Assembly: GCA_030568195.1 (NCBI GenBank)
Contig: JAJLTO010000010.1
Span: forward strand, 248,001-312,000
Length of the DNA stretch: 64,000 bases
Direction: 5' to 3'
Origin: Dipodascopsis uninucleata var. uninucleata
Lineage: Eukaryota; Ascomycota; Lipomycetes; Lipomycetales; Lipomycetaceae
The position numbers and the translations under genes were made by a program. A model generated the notes under the pieces. The model saw nothing but the letters and a program-made list of their open reading frames with translations, was not told the origin of the DNA and did no database searches. Below, in pieces: positions 1 through 11,905 of this stretch (position 1 is its first letter; each line of letters starts with the position of its first letter).

Positions 1-56
1 CCCGTCCCCGTTCGTCTTGCCTTGGTAGTACTGCCTCTTTTAGCATACGGTGCCAT
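1..56 (-). CDS. possible 5' end of a gene cut by the window edge
   Basis: On the minus strand an ATG at 56 opens a frame that stays open to the edge, giving MAPYAKRGSTTKARRTGTG. The stretch is clearly richer in G and C than the AT-rich DNA beside it and codes for a basic Ser/Thr/Lys/Arg-rich N terminus. It would be divergent from MED16. Only 19 residues are visible and no family is recognisable. A plus-strand gene tail ending shortly after is an alternative reading, so this is a weak call. Confidence 0.3.
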   Translation of the reverse strand, partial: MAPYAKRGSTTKARRTGT

Positions 57-757
57 CAGAAACGACGCCGTCAACAGTCTAATAAATGTTTATACTGTAA
101 TTGTTATATGAATATAGACGCCCATGCGCTTCCGCGCGCCTCCTATTCTAAAAATGTAAAGCTTTTTGGGTTCCTCTTCTTTCTCTCTATGTATATGATT
201 ATCTGGTATTCCAAATGTGATCAATTCAGGGAAGAAAATTACTGTCTGCGACAGCATATATTAACAATAATTTTGTAGCTTGAAAAAAATTCTCGTATCC
301 TAGTAATCATTGAATTTAGTATTCTCCAGTCAATATCTATAGCAGTATCTATACAAATCGCTGTAGGCTCTAGTACATGTGCTGATGTAGTAAAAAAAAT
401 TCCGATAATCCTTTAAAAATAGGGCTACCATCTTTCAAAATTTTTTTTATGATTTTAAGCGGTTGGGAATTTCACCCCGTATAAGCCGCTCTCAGTGTCA
501 CGACGTATTCGGCATATATGACTGAAATATACGCGCATAGCATTTCTATCTGGAAGCTTTCCTATTCTGATTACTCTAGCTTTCGCGAGCAAGCAGCTTC
601 AGCAAAACAAGACAATGCATACCATTTGGTCCTGAGTAGATCCAAAAAATTAGTAGGCTCGGGATACTGTATGAATAAAACACTAATAAACGCTCGCAAG
701 TTGGGGTAATTGTCGAAGAAATTGGAAATCTTCTTATATTGCATTGTTAAATAAAAG
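57..757. promoter_or_regulatory. upstream region of MED16
   Basis: This stretch holds no supportable gene. It is AT-rich with several T and A runs, notably around 390-450. A 63-codon ORF starts at 518 and ends before the MED16 ATG; it could be an upstream ORF if the transcript is long enough, but nothing in it looks conserved. If the edge frame at 1-56 is real, this is a divergent promoter. Confidence 0.4.
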
Positions 758-3700
758 ATGACTACGGCCAGCACAAATGGTATGTCTGAGCATGGCTCAG
801 AAGAGTTTGAAACTTCTAGGTAAGTCAAATCAATTATGCGATAGAACTATTGTTGAATTATAGTGTTTATATGGTACATTAAACTAACGTCAAGGAATGG
901 TAGAAACGTTATTGCTTGGTCCAAAGTTGGACTGATCGCGTTTGCACCTTGTAAACATCAGGCACAGCACATATCAAAGAGTACAGAGCAAAATGGGCTT
1001 GAAAGTAGAGGTATTAATGATGAGAAGAAATCAAAGGTATATGTTACTTATATATACTGTTCTGATGGAGAAACTTGGAAATTACATGAACCTGAGGCTG
1101 TTGAAGAAGTAGACAAAGTACACGAGGGTGCAGAAATTGTTCACCTGTGCTGGAGCTACTATGGAATCGAACTAGCGATAGTTGATTCAGTAGGCCGATT
1201 GTCTATTTTCGCTTTCAACGGAAATCTAAATCAACTTAAGTGCATTTATAAGGCTTTGCTACCTGAAGAGCAATTTGGCGAGACGATTAGTGGATTTCGA
1301 TGGCTTAATATGAACAAACCAGTGAGTATCATTATGCGAAGTAATACTATTTAAACTTAAGACTAACAGTTTCTATCTTAAACCTAGATCCTTATAAGCA
1401 ATCCGGTAGCAAGGCAGGAAAATAGACAGTTTCATTATGGTATACACAAGGCCAGTCCTTTTGGTCCTTGGCATCCCCATAGCAATAAGCAGGCTTGCAT
1501 CGCAGTGACAAGAACTGGAAAGGTATGTACTACGTCTTTCCTCGATTTTTTTGATTATATGAATGTAATCGCTCACGTATCTTTTGCAAACAGCTTAAGC
1601 TGTGGTATCAGCAGCATGATGCTTTCTATCATGAATTGGTTACAGATGTCGAGTCAGATTTGGCATCCGAGGACTATTATTCAACTTCCGCATTTGGTTC
1701 TGATAGAGGTAAATATACTCTTATTTGTCCTAATACTATAGTCCTGCTAAAATTTTCTTTTCCTTAAAATTATCTAGATGATACCTTTGTTCTTGCTGTG
1801 TATTCGAAGAATCGTCACATGCTTAAGCTCTTCAGAATTGCTATACAATGGAATGTTTTAGCTACTGGTGCAGCTTCTAATAACCAGCAAATCCAAAATG
1901 ATGTGCAGTGGGCAACTATTTCTGTCAGAAGGCTATATACCAACCAGCTGTATTGTCCAAACAATTTTCTGAGAAATCTGACTCAGCTGCGGGTGGTTTC
2001 TCCTACAAATCATCCTGAATCTCGATTAACAGTGTTTGCTACGTTTGCTTCGAAGTCCGGCACTACAATCCAGAAAATTGAGGTGCTCAGTTTACCTATA
2101 CTATTACATAGCAACTTCGACGCACTTGGATTGAGAAGAAATCCAATTCCTGATAATCAAAACGATGTTATTCAATTTGCGGATACCTATGAGGTTCCAA
2201 AGCAGTTAATAGGAATTGAATCTCTCTATGCCGACACAATCCTGTTTTTGTCATATGGCGATGGATCAGTTGAAGTTAGATCAAGGTTGGTTTGTAAAAA
2301 TTCTGCTCTTTTAGGTAAATAATGTATTAACTAAATCCTTACAGAGATACATTTACTATCAGCACTCCAAACTTCAATTATCAGAGTATTCACAGTCTAT
2401 TTGACGCGGGATTTACATTTTTACAAGCTACAAATGCTATTAATATCTGCATGTCTCCAAATATGGTGGCATTTGTTCTACTTAATGAGGAAGGTGAAGT
2501 CAAACTTCATTCCATGATAAACGTAATGAAGCCTGAAGACGGCGATATATCGACTCCTACTGCCGTAGCACTTGCTCTTCGTCACACTGTGGCTTGTTAT
2601 AGTAATATCAGCTGTGACGATTTGATGCTCATCGCTGGATCTAAAGAGCTCAACAGCGATCCAGAATTTTACACATCTGTTCTTAAGCAATGCCATAGAT
2701 CTATAGGGTTTTCGTTAGATCTACCAAAAGATGTGCAGGCAGATAAGTTTCTAGTCCTCCCTTCCCTTCAGAAGCTGTTAAGTTTCCAAGCATCACTTGG
2801 AGCTAAAAAAGGCTGGTACCGTAATACCTCAGGCATGATAGCATGGGTCACTTTGAACTTAAGACTATTAGCCTTTGCTCTTACTTTCACGTTGAAAGCT
2901 ACTCATCAGAAACAAGCGGGAAGTTCGGAAATCGATTTACGAGGAGATACAATTCTAACACTTCTTGGACTAGCAAAGTGGTGCGTTGACTTTTTGGTAT
3001 ATCTACTTCAAGACATATGTGAGCTAGAAAGAAACATGGAGAAATTTTTTCAACCTGGTAAGTCTTTTAGATTTGTCGATAGGAAGCAATGGTATAGCGA
3101 TAAACTTAACATTTATCTTATATAGGAGCATCATCTGTGGCACTTGTAATGCTTCTAGGCGCCGTACCTCGACTTCTTATTAGATATACTCTGCGAGGCC
3201 TGAGAGGTCTGGAGCAACTTGTTGCTCGTAGTGCCAATCAAGAGACCGATATACTCGGTTTATCTAGACAAGCATTCAGAGAACTAGAAGAAATTTTGAA
3301 GTCAGGCCCAGTTCAAATCGCATTGTTTGAGAAATTAGTTAACGACATAGAAACATTCATGAGGAACACTTATCCAGGTAAGTAACATTTCTATCACTGA
3401 TTTTGTGAATTATTGGTAATCTTTTTATTTGCGCAGATAACTCTGATCGCCTTCAAATTGAACAAACACTTTTTTTCAAGGGATCTATACCGATAGAATT
3501 ACATTCTGTCGTTCATAGAGTTCGGAATGTCTTCCTTCAACGAATAAAGACAGAACTTGATATTCCGTCATTGTATTTTTACCCTACAACTTGGCTAAAT
3601 CTCAGTTACGAGCGATTGCCTTTGTCTGGATCTGTGGTTGAAATAGACGGTCTTCGAAAGCAAATCATGCCTGCTGATAAATCTCACTGGAGACGATGCG

Positions 3701-3816
3701 TAAGGTGTGGATCTATATCGGTCTTGGATGACATAAAGACTACAAAGTTCCCCAGCAACTGGACTGTTGCTTTCCAGAGAAGTTGTATATGTGGAAGTGC
3801 ATGGGTCAAGTATTGA
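758..3816 (+). CDS. MED16: Mediator complex subunit 16 (Med16/Sin4)
   Basis: Subunit of the Mediator tail module, which links DNA-bound activators and repressors to RNA polymerase II in the nucleus. Eight exons join in phase: 758-819, 895-1321, 1388-1522, 1594-1708, 1778-2285, 2345-3057, 3126-3377 and 3437-3816, giving 863 residues. The N-terminal half has the beta-propeller-like character of the family (the I-A-W-S-K-V-G segment near residue 25). The C terminus carries the Med16 signature of paired cysteines, CVRCGS and later CICGSAW, preceded by WRR. The first acceptor was placed at 894 rather than at the earlier TAG because only it keeps the frame; a CTAAC lies just upstream. The start is the first ATG of the first exon, and a second in-frame ATG follows eight codons later. 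Recognition rests mainly on the C-terminal cysteine motif, so the family call is good but not absolute. Confidence 0.85.
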
Positions 3817-4110
3817 ACCTAGAAGTGTCTAAAATACTAATGATTAATTGAAAAAGACTATCAGGTCGAAGTTACATTAAGTACAGTTATATCACCCCTC
3901 ATCTTATACACTTTACCAATATAAGGATACCCAGCCAGCAATAATCATAACAATAGTAGCTCTAGCCTTGCCCAACCAAGATACAATACTACACTCATCA
4001 GACACAAAAAGTATCTTTAATGGCCAACTAAGCGCTCAAAAACCACAATCATTCCAAAGAAACTAAAGAGCTCAAAGATGTGTCATAAAAGCCATTGCAA
4101 CGGCTCTTGA

Positions 4111-5174
4111 TTATAAAGAAGCTTTAGCTTTATAAGAAGCAATATCTTCGTCATATTGCTTTTTCAGATTCGTTGCCCGATTGTCGTACGTCTAAAAGAA
4201 AGCACAATAATGTTAATATTCAATCAAGATAACGTTTGACACGTACGATAAGCCACATACCATCTTTCGAGAACTGTCCAATTGTTTGTATAGTCTACTA
4301 ATTGCAGCTACACGCTCTTTAAATGGTAGTTTGTTCTCGGTTGGATAGAGAGTAGGGAAATCTTTCAAGAAGAGACCAAATGAGTTCAGCGGTCTCTTAG
4401 GCTTTAATGGATCTTTCAAAAGTAGGAGACGCTTCGAATCTCTCTTTGCAAGCTTACGTCGGCGTGTGTTTTCCTCCTGCAATGCCTTCAGTCCCTTCGA
4501 GGCCAAGTAAGTCTTAAGCTCTCCGTCGTATCGAGTCTTATCCTGTTCCGCAAAATGCTGATAGCGCTAATAATTTTGATCATCAATTATGATAGTATCG
4601 TTAGCTCTGTCCTTTTTTTACAAGCTAACCAGTGAATCATCATTGTCCATACATAATACAGACAACCCCATTTAAACAATAATTAAAAATAGAATCAGCA
4701 TACCTGTTTTTCGGTTGCTGACAAGTTCTTGAATGAGGCTGATAGCTGCTTAATTGAATCTTTTAGCATTCCACTAGCACTAGCATCTTTCATATTTTCC
4801 TTTATATAGACCTGCCAGACTGTCAATGGCCTTGCAGGGACATCTTTGGGCCTTGATACGCGGAGCTTCTTTGTCTTCGGCTTAACTGGTTTCTTTTTTG
4901 CCTTCAGCTTCGTTGCCTTTGCATTCTTCGCCTTCTTTGTCTTTGTCTTTACCGACGCCTTGGCCTTTCTGGTACTTGTTGAACTTTTCTTGGATGCAGT
5001 ACTCACTCCTCTTATCCCACCAATAAATGGATCAACTTTCGATACTGTTGTTGATTTCTTGTTCCAAATCAAAGAGACAGAAAGGAAAGATCGCGTCGCT
5101 GCTAGCTGCGATCCGATTCGCGTGCTTTTTAAAGCCGCTGGACGAATCAAGCGAAATGCTAACCCGCTAATCAT
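4111..5174 (-). CDS. mitochondrial two-HMG-box DNA-packaging protein (Abf2/mtHMG type)
   Basis: Likely compacts and maintains mitochondrial DNA in the nucleoid. Three exons, 5174-4704, 4566-4261 and 4191-4111, join in phase to give 285 residues. The N terminus is rich in Arg, Ser and Ala without acids for about 35 residues, as in a matrix presequence. A lysine/alanine-rich low-complexity stretch (roughly 60-105) follows. HMG box 1 runs about 113-180 (begins RPLTVWQVYIKEN, ends DKTRYDGELKTYL) and is interrupted by the first intron exactly at TEKQ/RYQHF. HMG box 2 spans about 208-275 (PKRPLNSFGLFLKDF). Two boxes plus a targeting signal match yeast Abf2 and vertebrate TFAM, though sequence alone cannot tell a packaging protein from a transcription factor. 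It is divergent from PRP5. Confidence 0.85.
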
Positions 5175-5547
5175 CCTAAATTTTATCCGAAATCAAATAA
5201 AAAATTTTACGTTATTAAATATTGAACAATCGTAAAATTGTTACAGTCTTTTTGATATTTCTACTGTCCTTTTATATTCCTTCAAGTCCTATACGCGATA
5301 ATCCGGTGCTTAAATTTAACAAAACGAAGATCTCAGAGCCAACAATGTAAACAAAATATTACTATCACGCCGTGTGTTAACTTTACCCTGACTAATGCAA
5401 AAAAATCTCACATTTATCTTTATGGCATATATGCATACCAGAGTATGCATGGAAAATTAGATGTTCAAGTTGATTTTTATCCATATTTCAATTACAAGAT
5501 CTCAGTGTTAATAACTCAAGCGTGTGAGAGTGCGATTGAAGAGTATA
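5175..5547. promoter_or_regulatory. divergent promoter between the HMG-box gene and PRP5
   Basis: Some 370 bases between two start codons facing away from each other. It contains a perfect 8-bp inverted repeat with a 4-base spacer at 5431-5450 (ATGCATAC-CAGA-GTATGCAT), about 100 bases before the PRP5 start. No other element stands out. Confidence 0.5.
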
Positions 5548-8500
5548 ATGACGGAAAGTCACTCGTCCACAAGCAAAAGAAGACGTCATTACGATAGTGA
5601 TGATGACCGCAGTTACAGTCGCGATGACAGGTACTATAGGTCAGATTACAGAAGTCACAGAGATCGTGAGAGAGATCGTGAAAGGGACCGCGATAGAGAT
5701 CGTGATAGAGATCACGACCGACATAAGAGGACTCGTGACCGTGATTTAGATCGTAAAAGATATCGAGAAAGAGATAGAGGTCGAGAACGGGAACGGGAAC
5801 GGGAACACGAAAAGGGAAGAGACCATGACAGATACCGGGACCGAGAAAGAGAAGATGGTCGCGATCAAGGTAATTCAAGAGAGCGAGAGAAAAATAAGCA
5901 AACCCATTCTAGTGAGAGGTCACAGCAACAAGGTCCTAGTAAAGAGCGTAGTCGGGAGCGCGACAGCTCTCGCGATATAGTAAGAAAGACCGATAGAGTC
6001 AGAGACAGCCGTCAAGATGATAGGGGCCATGACCGACGCTCAGAAGAGAGGATAGACGTTTCTCAATCTAGAAATGACATGCAGCAAGATGGCAATGGCA
6101 TATCAAGCTCCAACGATTCTGCAGTTGTGGAATCGCATAGGAAAAATTCTGTGAGAAGTGCATCGTCTGGATATATTGAAAGTGGCAAAATGGATGCTGA
6201 TACTGTATTGCCGCTTAACGGTTCTACTGAAGAACAGAATGTCACTATGTCCTCAATAGAGTCACAAAATCCGCCTAGAAAATCCCGCAATAGATTAGGC
6301 TTCTTTTCTGATGATGATCTGGAAGAATCTGACAATGATGAGTCGATAGAAGATATTAACAAATCAGTAGCTCAAAACGCTGAAGAGCTTGATCCGTTAG
6401 ACATGTTTATGACAAATCTTCATTCTCAGCCTGATACTGGACCGATACATCATTCTGCTGAAAAGACTCTATTTAGTGATGATGACATGCCAGAAGAGAC
6501 TTCCGATATGGAACAGGATGGCATGCTCAACTTGTCGTTCAAGAATAAGAAACGTAAAGACATTCCTACTGTGAATCACTCTAAGATGAATTACGAACCT
6601 TTTCGAAAAGAGTTTTATATCGAACCAGAAGAACTTTCAAATCTCAGTAAGGAGGAAGTAGATGAAATGCGATTAGAACTTGATGGAATCAAAATTCGAG
6701 GCACTAACTGTCCCAAGCCTGTTCAGAAATGGAGCCAATGTGGTCTACCTGCACAGACTATGGAGGTAATACGGAAGCTTAATTATGACAAGCCTACTTC
6801 AATTCAAGCTCAAGCAATTCCTGCTATCATGTCGGGTAGAGATGTTATTGGTGTTGCCAAGACTGGAAGCGGAAAGACAATTGCATTTTTACTGCCCTTA
6901 TTTAGACACATCAAGGATCAGAAGCCTCTAGAAAACTTGGACGGTCCAGTTGCTCTTGTTATGACGCCTACTCGAGAGCTGGCCGTTCAGATTCATAAGG
7001 AATGTAAGCCCTTCTTAAAAGCTCTTAATTTACGTGCTGTTTGTGCGTATGGTGGCTCGCCTATAAAGGAGCAGATTGGTGAACTTAAGCGTGGTGCTGA
7101 AATTTTGGTAGGAACTCCAGGAAGAATAATTGATTTGCTTTCTGCGAATTCAGGACGAGTAACAAATTTAAAGCGTATTACTTACACAGTGTTGGACGAG
7201 GCAGACAGAATGTTTGATATGGGTTTTGAGCCACAGGTGATGAAAATTATGAACAGTATTCGTCCCGACCGCCAGACTGTTCTTTTCTCGGCTACATTTC
7301 CTAAGCAGATGGAGGCACTTGCTCGCAAAGTCCTAACCAAGCCTATAGAAATCGTTGTTGGTGCCAGAAGCGTTGTTGCCCCGGAAGTAGAACAAGTAGT
7401 TGAGGTTCGCTCAGAAGAATCTAAATTCCTAAGAACATTAGAGCTTCTTGGTGAACTATATAGCAAAGATCCTGATGCCAGATCACTTATATTTGTGGAA
7501 CGACAAGAGAGTGCTGACCAACTCCTGAAACGACTTCTCGATAGTAGCTATTCATGTACTTCCATTCATGGTGGCAAGGACCAGCTTGATCGAGATTCTG
7601 CAATTTCTGACTTCAAAAGTGGTATAATCCCAATAATGATAGCCACTTCTGTTGCAGCACGCGGACTCGATGTTAAGCAGCTGAAGTTAGTAATTAACTA
7701 TGATTGCCCGAATCATCTCGAAGATTATGTTCATCGCGTTGGGAGAACTGGCAGGGCTGGAAATAAGGGTACCGCAGTGACTTTCATTACTCCAGAACAA
7801 GAGCACAATGCAGTCATTGTTGCAAAGGCTTTGAAGTTTAGCAATACACCCATTCAAAGTTCTGTGCAAAAATTAGCAGACGCGTTTATGGAAAAAGTAA
7901 AATCCGGAAAAGAACGATATACAAGCGGTTTTGGTGGAAAAGGTTTGGATAAACTTGACGCTGCTCGCGATGCTGCGCGAATGTTAGAACGTAAGGCGTA
8001 TGGTGAAGAGGAAACCGAAAGCCATACTGCTGATGATGACGATGAAGATCACGATGAAGATGATGAAGATATTACTTTGAAGCGCGATGAACCGGTTGAT
8101 GTACACCGCACAACCAAATCGCCATCTCCAGAAGTTACTGTCCATAAGACATCTGCTCCGAGCAGAACTGCTGCAGTTAATTCTGCAATTGCTAGTGCGC
8201 TAGAAAAAGCGAGGATGGCTTCTTCGCATATTGACAGCAAGTTAAAAACAACATCTACCAAGCAAGGCGCGGCGCCGGATAATAAAGGACCTGACGCAGG
8301 TGAATTTCATGCTACCCTTGTTATTAATGATTTTCCTCGTGAGTTACTCAAATATTTTTTCTGGTGCTTTACATTAACTGCAGATCACTAACCACCTGTT
8401 TACTTGATATTTAGAAAAAGCTCGATGGGCGGTTACAAATCGTACCAATATTGCAAAAATTTTGGAATCTACCGGTACGTCTATCACGAACAAAGGAACT

Positions 8501-8750
8501 TATTATCCACCCGGAAGGTCTGTGCCACCTAATGGAGAGCCAAAGCTCTATATTCTAGTAGAAGGTCAAGTAAGTGGAATGATTATTTTCGAATCTAGAT
8601 ATATTGATTTGACACTAATACGTAACAAAATACTAGACTGAAACCGATGTTTCGGACGCGATGCATGAATTAAAACGTTTATTAGCCGAGGCAGCCGCTG
8701 CAGCTGCTGAATCGGATTCAAGGTCGACAGGAAGATATACTGTTGTGTAA
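5548..8750 (+). CDS. PRP5: spliceosomal DEAD-box ATP-dependent RNA helicase Prp5/DDX46
   Basis: Prp5 uses ATP to remodel U2 snRNP so that it pairs with the branch site during prespliceosome assembly. Three exons, 5548-8338, 8415-8569 and 8637-8750, give 1019 residues. Residues about 35-112 are an alternating Arg/Asp/Glu tract like the RS/RD domain of human DDX46. The helicase core shows the Q motif near 408 ([11 protein letters not shown]), motif I AKTGSGKT near 437, PTRELA, DEAD near 550, SAT near 581 and [10 protein letters not shown] near 729. The C-terminal segment [14 protein letters not shown], rebuilt only by splicing out the first intron, is typical of Prp5/DDX46 and separates it from Prp28 or Ded1. 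The start chosen is the first ATG; the open frame extends upstream only through non-ATG codons. An acidic patch (about 830-850) and an alanine run near the end are low complexity. Confidence 0.96.
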
Positions 8751-9311
8751 CTATATTACTCATATTATGCTTGATGACGTTCATTTTTAAAGAAAGATCA
8801 TATTACTGAAGTTATTATAGACAGTGTATGATGATTAGACTAGAATATTTTGCGGTTTAGTAAGACCAAATAAGTGGTAACTATCGACGTATCCTTCTGA
8901 ATTAAACTCTGAATTACACTTGCATATCGAAGAGTTCAAGATAATTTTAAGAATGTATAGAAAGTATAATTAGCAGATAGTTGCTGACGGATATTTGACA
9001 GGGATTGGATGATAAATGCGGTGAGCTTCCTAAGATTTTACAAAATCCTCTTTTCTAACTTCACAAATATTACTGGAGGCTACTTATTTGTTGTATTTTG
9101 CATTCAATACTCAATAATTATTAATGAGAAACTATGACACGCATGCTTGTCAAAGCTTCTTACTAACATAGTCTAATGATGTAATATGTTCTATTAATAC
9201 ATAAAATATATCTAAAAAAATTTAACAGTAACCAGTAACATTTCCATACTATAAGAACACGAAAGAATAAAATATTATGGAGTGAAGAGACAGTTTAGTT
9301 CATGCAAGTTT
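8751..9311. other. convergent 3' intergenic region, no gene seen
   Basis: AT-rich spacer between the ends of PRP5 and the RSC1/2-like gene, presumably holding both 3' untranslated regions. No RNA gene or repeat is recognised. Confidence 0.5.
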
Positions 9312-11580
9312 CTAATCAGAGAGCTTTATTCTTTTGAACAAGCTATCTCGAAGAGCCTTTCTTTCTAATCTCTTATCCAGAAGGTAGTTCCTTTGAGCCA
9401 AAAACTCTACACTATGACCAGTGATGCCTTTTCCGATATCAGCGCTGTCAATAACAGGCATCGATTCTACTGGAGGTACACTGAACCAGAGAAGCTTACC
9501 GTTTTCATCTTTCTGAAACAGCTCTGCGGTCTCTGGAGGAATTCTTTCAGTGATATAATCAGGAAGAGTGAACGTACTTGGAGGTGGTGGGGGGTTGTAT
9601 ACAGTAGATCGGTTAACTGGAGGCATCCCAGGAGAATAAGCAACACCTGTGTGCATCGACGTCTGATACGAGTATCCCATGGTAGGAGGTGTAGGTGTTC
9701 CCATACCCGGCATTCCAGGTGCAAATCTGCTTATATCTGGCATTCTTGACATAGCCCTTCCATAAGTACCTGCACTTGCAAGTCTATCGGGTGTAGAAAC
9801 CGATGCATTGTGTCCATAAGGTGAAGTCATCGACCCCATCTGTGAACCGCTCATATGTGAGGGCGTAGGAGGATCTGGAGTAGGCGTGCGCTCCTTCATA
9901 TTTGGATCTGGCGGACGCTTGTATACCGCACCTATTATGGGTGGAGCATTTTCCACGCCAAGCTTTGGCTCTGGTATAGGATCATCCTCCTTTGCATCGG
10001 CCGGAAGTAAATGCTTAATTGGAGATGTGACGCGTTTTAATCGTCTTGGCCTATCGAACATATCCATCTCATAGTCAGTAGATCGAATTTCATCCGGAAT
10101 ACAAGCCTTCCAAGTACGTATTTTGTTAAACGTCTTTTCGTTTTCATTGTATCGACTCTCACAACAATAAACAGCTCTGTTTCCTATCCCAACTGGTCGG
10201 CCCCTCTGATACTTCGTGAAAAACATTACAAAACACTTCTCGATAACTTCATCAATCAAATGGTCTCGGTACTGACCAGACTTAACGACCTCATTTTCAT
10301 AAAATAGCTTATCCCATCGATGAACAGTTTGTTCAGGTCTATAGTACCAGCACGCATTGATCCATTTTCGACCATCAGGAGCTTGCCATGTCCTGAAAAT
10401 TTGAGCAATAGTTGGTCTTTGAGGATCATTCAAATTGCTGATATGCACCCAGTCACCAACTCGATAGATCTCTCCCTTGTGCTCAATACCATCCAAAGGT
10501 AGCCTTGCATGCTTAAGACTGCTTGATTCGGGGTCTTGGAAAGCACTGTCTGGCTTTTTCATTTCTTCCGAAGCTACATTATTGACTAATTTCTGTAATG
10601 TCATTGTATCCTTAAATATTTGAGAGTTAGGAGAATTGAATTCCTTAGCATTGTTGAACATTAAACGTAGATCAGAGAGGAAAGTTTCAATATCAGGATA
10701 TTGCCTTCGTTTAATTTTTTTCTAGAGAACAGTAATTAATAACAAAACTAACAAAACTAACAGTATATCGCACAAATTTGAAAATTTTAGCATACCCGGA
10801 TCATGTCAATTGCTATGGGTTGTTTGATTTCTCGATAATACTCTGGATATTGCTTCGCGTCCGGTAGTCTTTCGAACGGTGAATGTAAAAATCGATCGCC
10901 GCTACTTCTGTTAGTCAATGACTTCCAAGTATTTATGAATTTCAATAGATAGATCTGTATATTCCTACCTTCTTGCCTTTCGCAATGCCCGCATCACACT
11001 CTTGATTCGACTCTCGTAAGGCTTATCAACAGTAGGAGGACGTCCACGCTTGCGTCGCTTATCATCATATGTCCTACCATCCATATCATCATCATCTTCT
11101 TCATATTTTTTAGGTTTGACTCTCGTCGAATGGCGGAGTCCAGTTGAAGGACCAGTAGGACGGCCACGCGGGCGCGACTTTGATTCATCGTATTCATCTT
11201 CATCGTCGTCTTCTTCCTCTTCTTCTTCCTCTTCATCTTCCTCTTCATCTTCCTCCTCTTCATCATCGTCATCATCATCATCATCATCGGCATCATTCAC
11301 ATGAACAGCTGCTTCCTCTATATATAAAAAGCAATTTAAATTAGCTTCTCTCGGCTTAAGAAGACGAAATGAAAGTGATACATAGACAGCTCACGGCTAC
11401 TACTACGTCTCACATCACTAATACACCCAAAATCGACTTTTACTTAAACTTCTTTTAATTACCTTTTTGGTTCATATCAGTAGCTTTCGCTTCTGTCGAT
11501 ACAATCGAAGGACGATGCAACGGAGGGCGACCTCGCTTTCGCTTTGGCGGATCTGACGCCATCTGTGCTCCTGTTGACAT
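9312..11580 (-). CDS. RSC1: RSC chromatin-remodelling subunit, Rsc1/Rsc2-like (AT-hooks, bromodomain, BAH)
   Basis: Probable subunit of the RSC nucleosome remodeller, reading acetylated histones. Four exons, 11580-11463, 11317-10969, 10907-10796 (or from 10901) and 10721-9312, give about 662 residues. In order: three AT-hooks of R-G-R-P type (KRKRGRPPLHRP near 12, RPRGRPTGP, KRGRPPTVDKP); an Asp/Glu run of over 30 residues encoded by a trinucleotide tract at about 11190-11290; one bromodomain (about 140-235, ending in LMFNNAKEFN); a BAH domain starting near 275 (YRVGDWVHISN); and a Pro-rich C terminus. Yeast Rsc1/2 carry two bromodomains around an AT-hook, so this protein lacks the first and has extra hooks. 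Exon 3 has two in-frame acceptors six bases apart. It shares a short promoter with BPL1. Confidence 0.85.
11190..11300. repeat. trinucleotide-rich tract encoding an acidic run
   Basis: Imperfect TCT/TCC/TCA/TCG runs on the plus strand, reading as GAA/GAG/GAT/GAC on the minus strand, within exon 2 of the RSC1/2-like gene. It encodes a continuous Asp/Glu stretch. Such tracts often vary in length between strains; that part is inference. Confidence 0.8.
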
Positions 11581-11905
11581 CGTCTCTATATCACACTATC
11601 TTATTTTCTATCGATACAGATATCTATGATGAGTCTCTCAACGAGACGTAATATTCCAAGTCAACTAGACTTTTGATACAGTTTTGTATTAGATGCTGAT
11701 GTATTTGTTGAGTATGAGCAAAAAATGCCAACACGGAATAATAAAATTTGGGTAGAATGAGAGGTGATGAGTTTCCCAATATAAAAAGTTATCCGATCGT
11801 CCTCCCAAACTCATAGACAGAGTTCAGTCAAACTACTTTGCTCTCAGTTTTATAGCACTCCCAGTACCCCGATTTATCAGCTATACTTTGAAAGAAGTGA
11901 ATTTA
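11581..11905. promoter_or_regulatory. divergent promoter RSC1-like / BPL1
   Basis: About 325 bases separate the two start codons and must serve both genes. No specific binding site is recognised. Confidence 0.5.

Noticed and set aside
518-709. 63-codon ORF just upstream of MED16
   Set aside because: Not conserved-looking; at most an upstream ORF, with no evidence that the transcript includes it.
4846-5235. 129-codon plus-strand ORF rich in Phe and Val
   Set aside because: It is the antisense shadow of the Lys/Ala-rich part of the HMG-box gene.
5516-5878. 120-codon minus-strand ORF opposite the start of PRP5
   Set aside because: Antisense reading of the Arg/Asp repeat region; the repeat keeps several frames open.
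11050-11304. 84-codon poly-Ser plus-strand ORF
   Set aside because: Antisense of the acidic Asp/Glu run of the RSC1/2-like protein.
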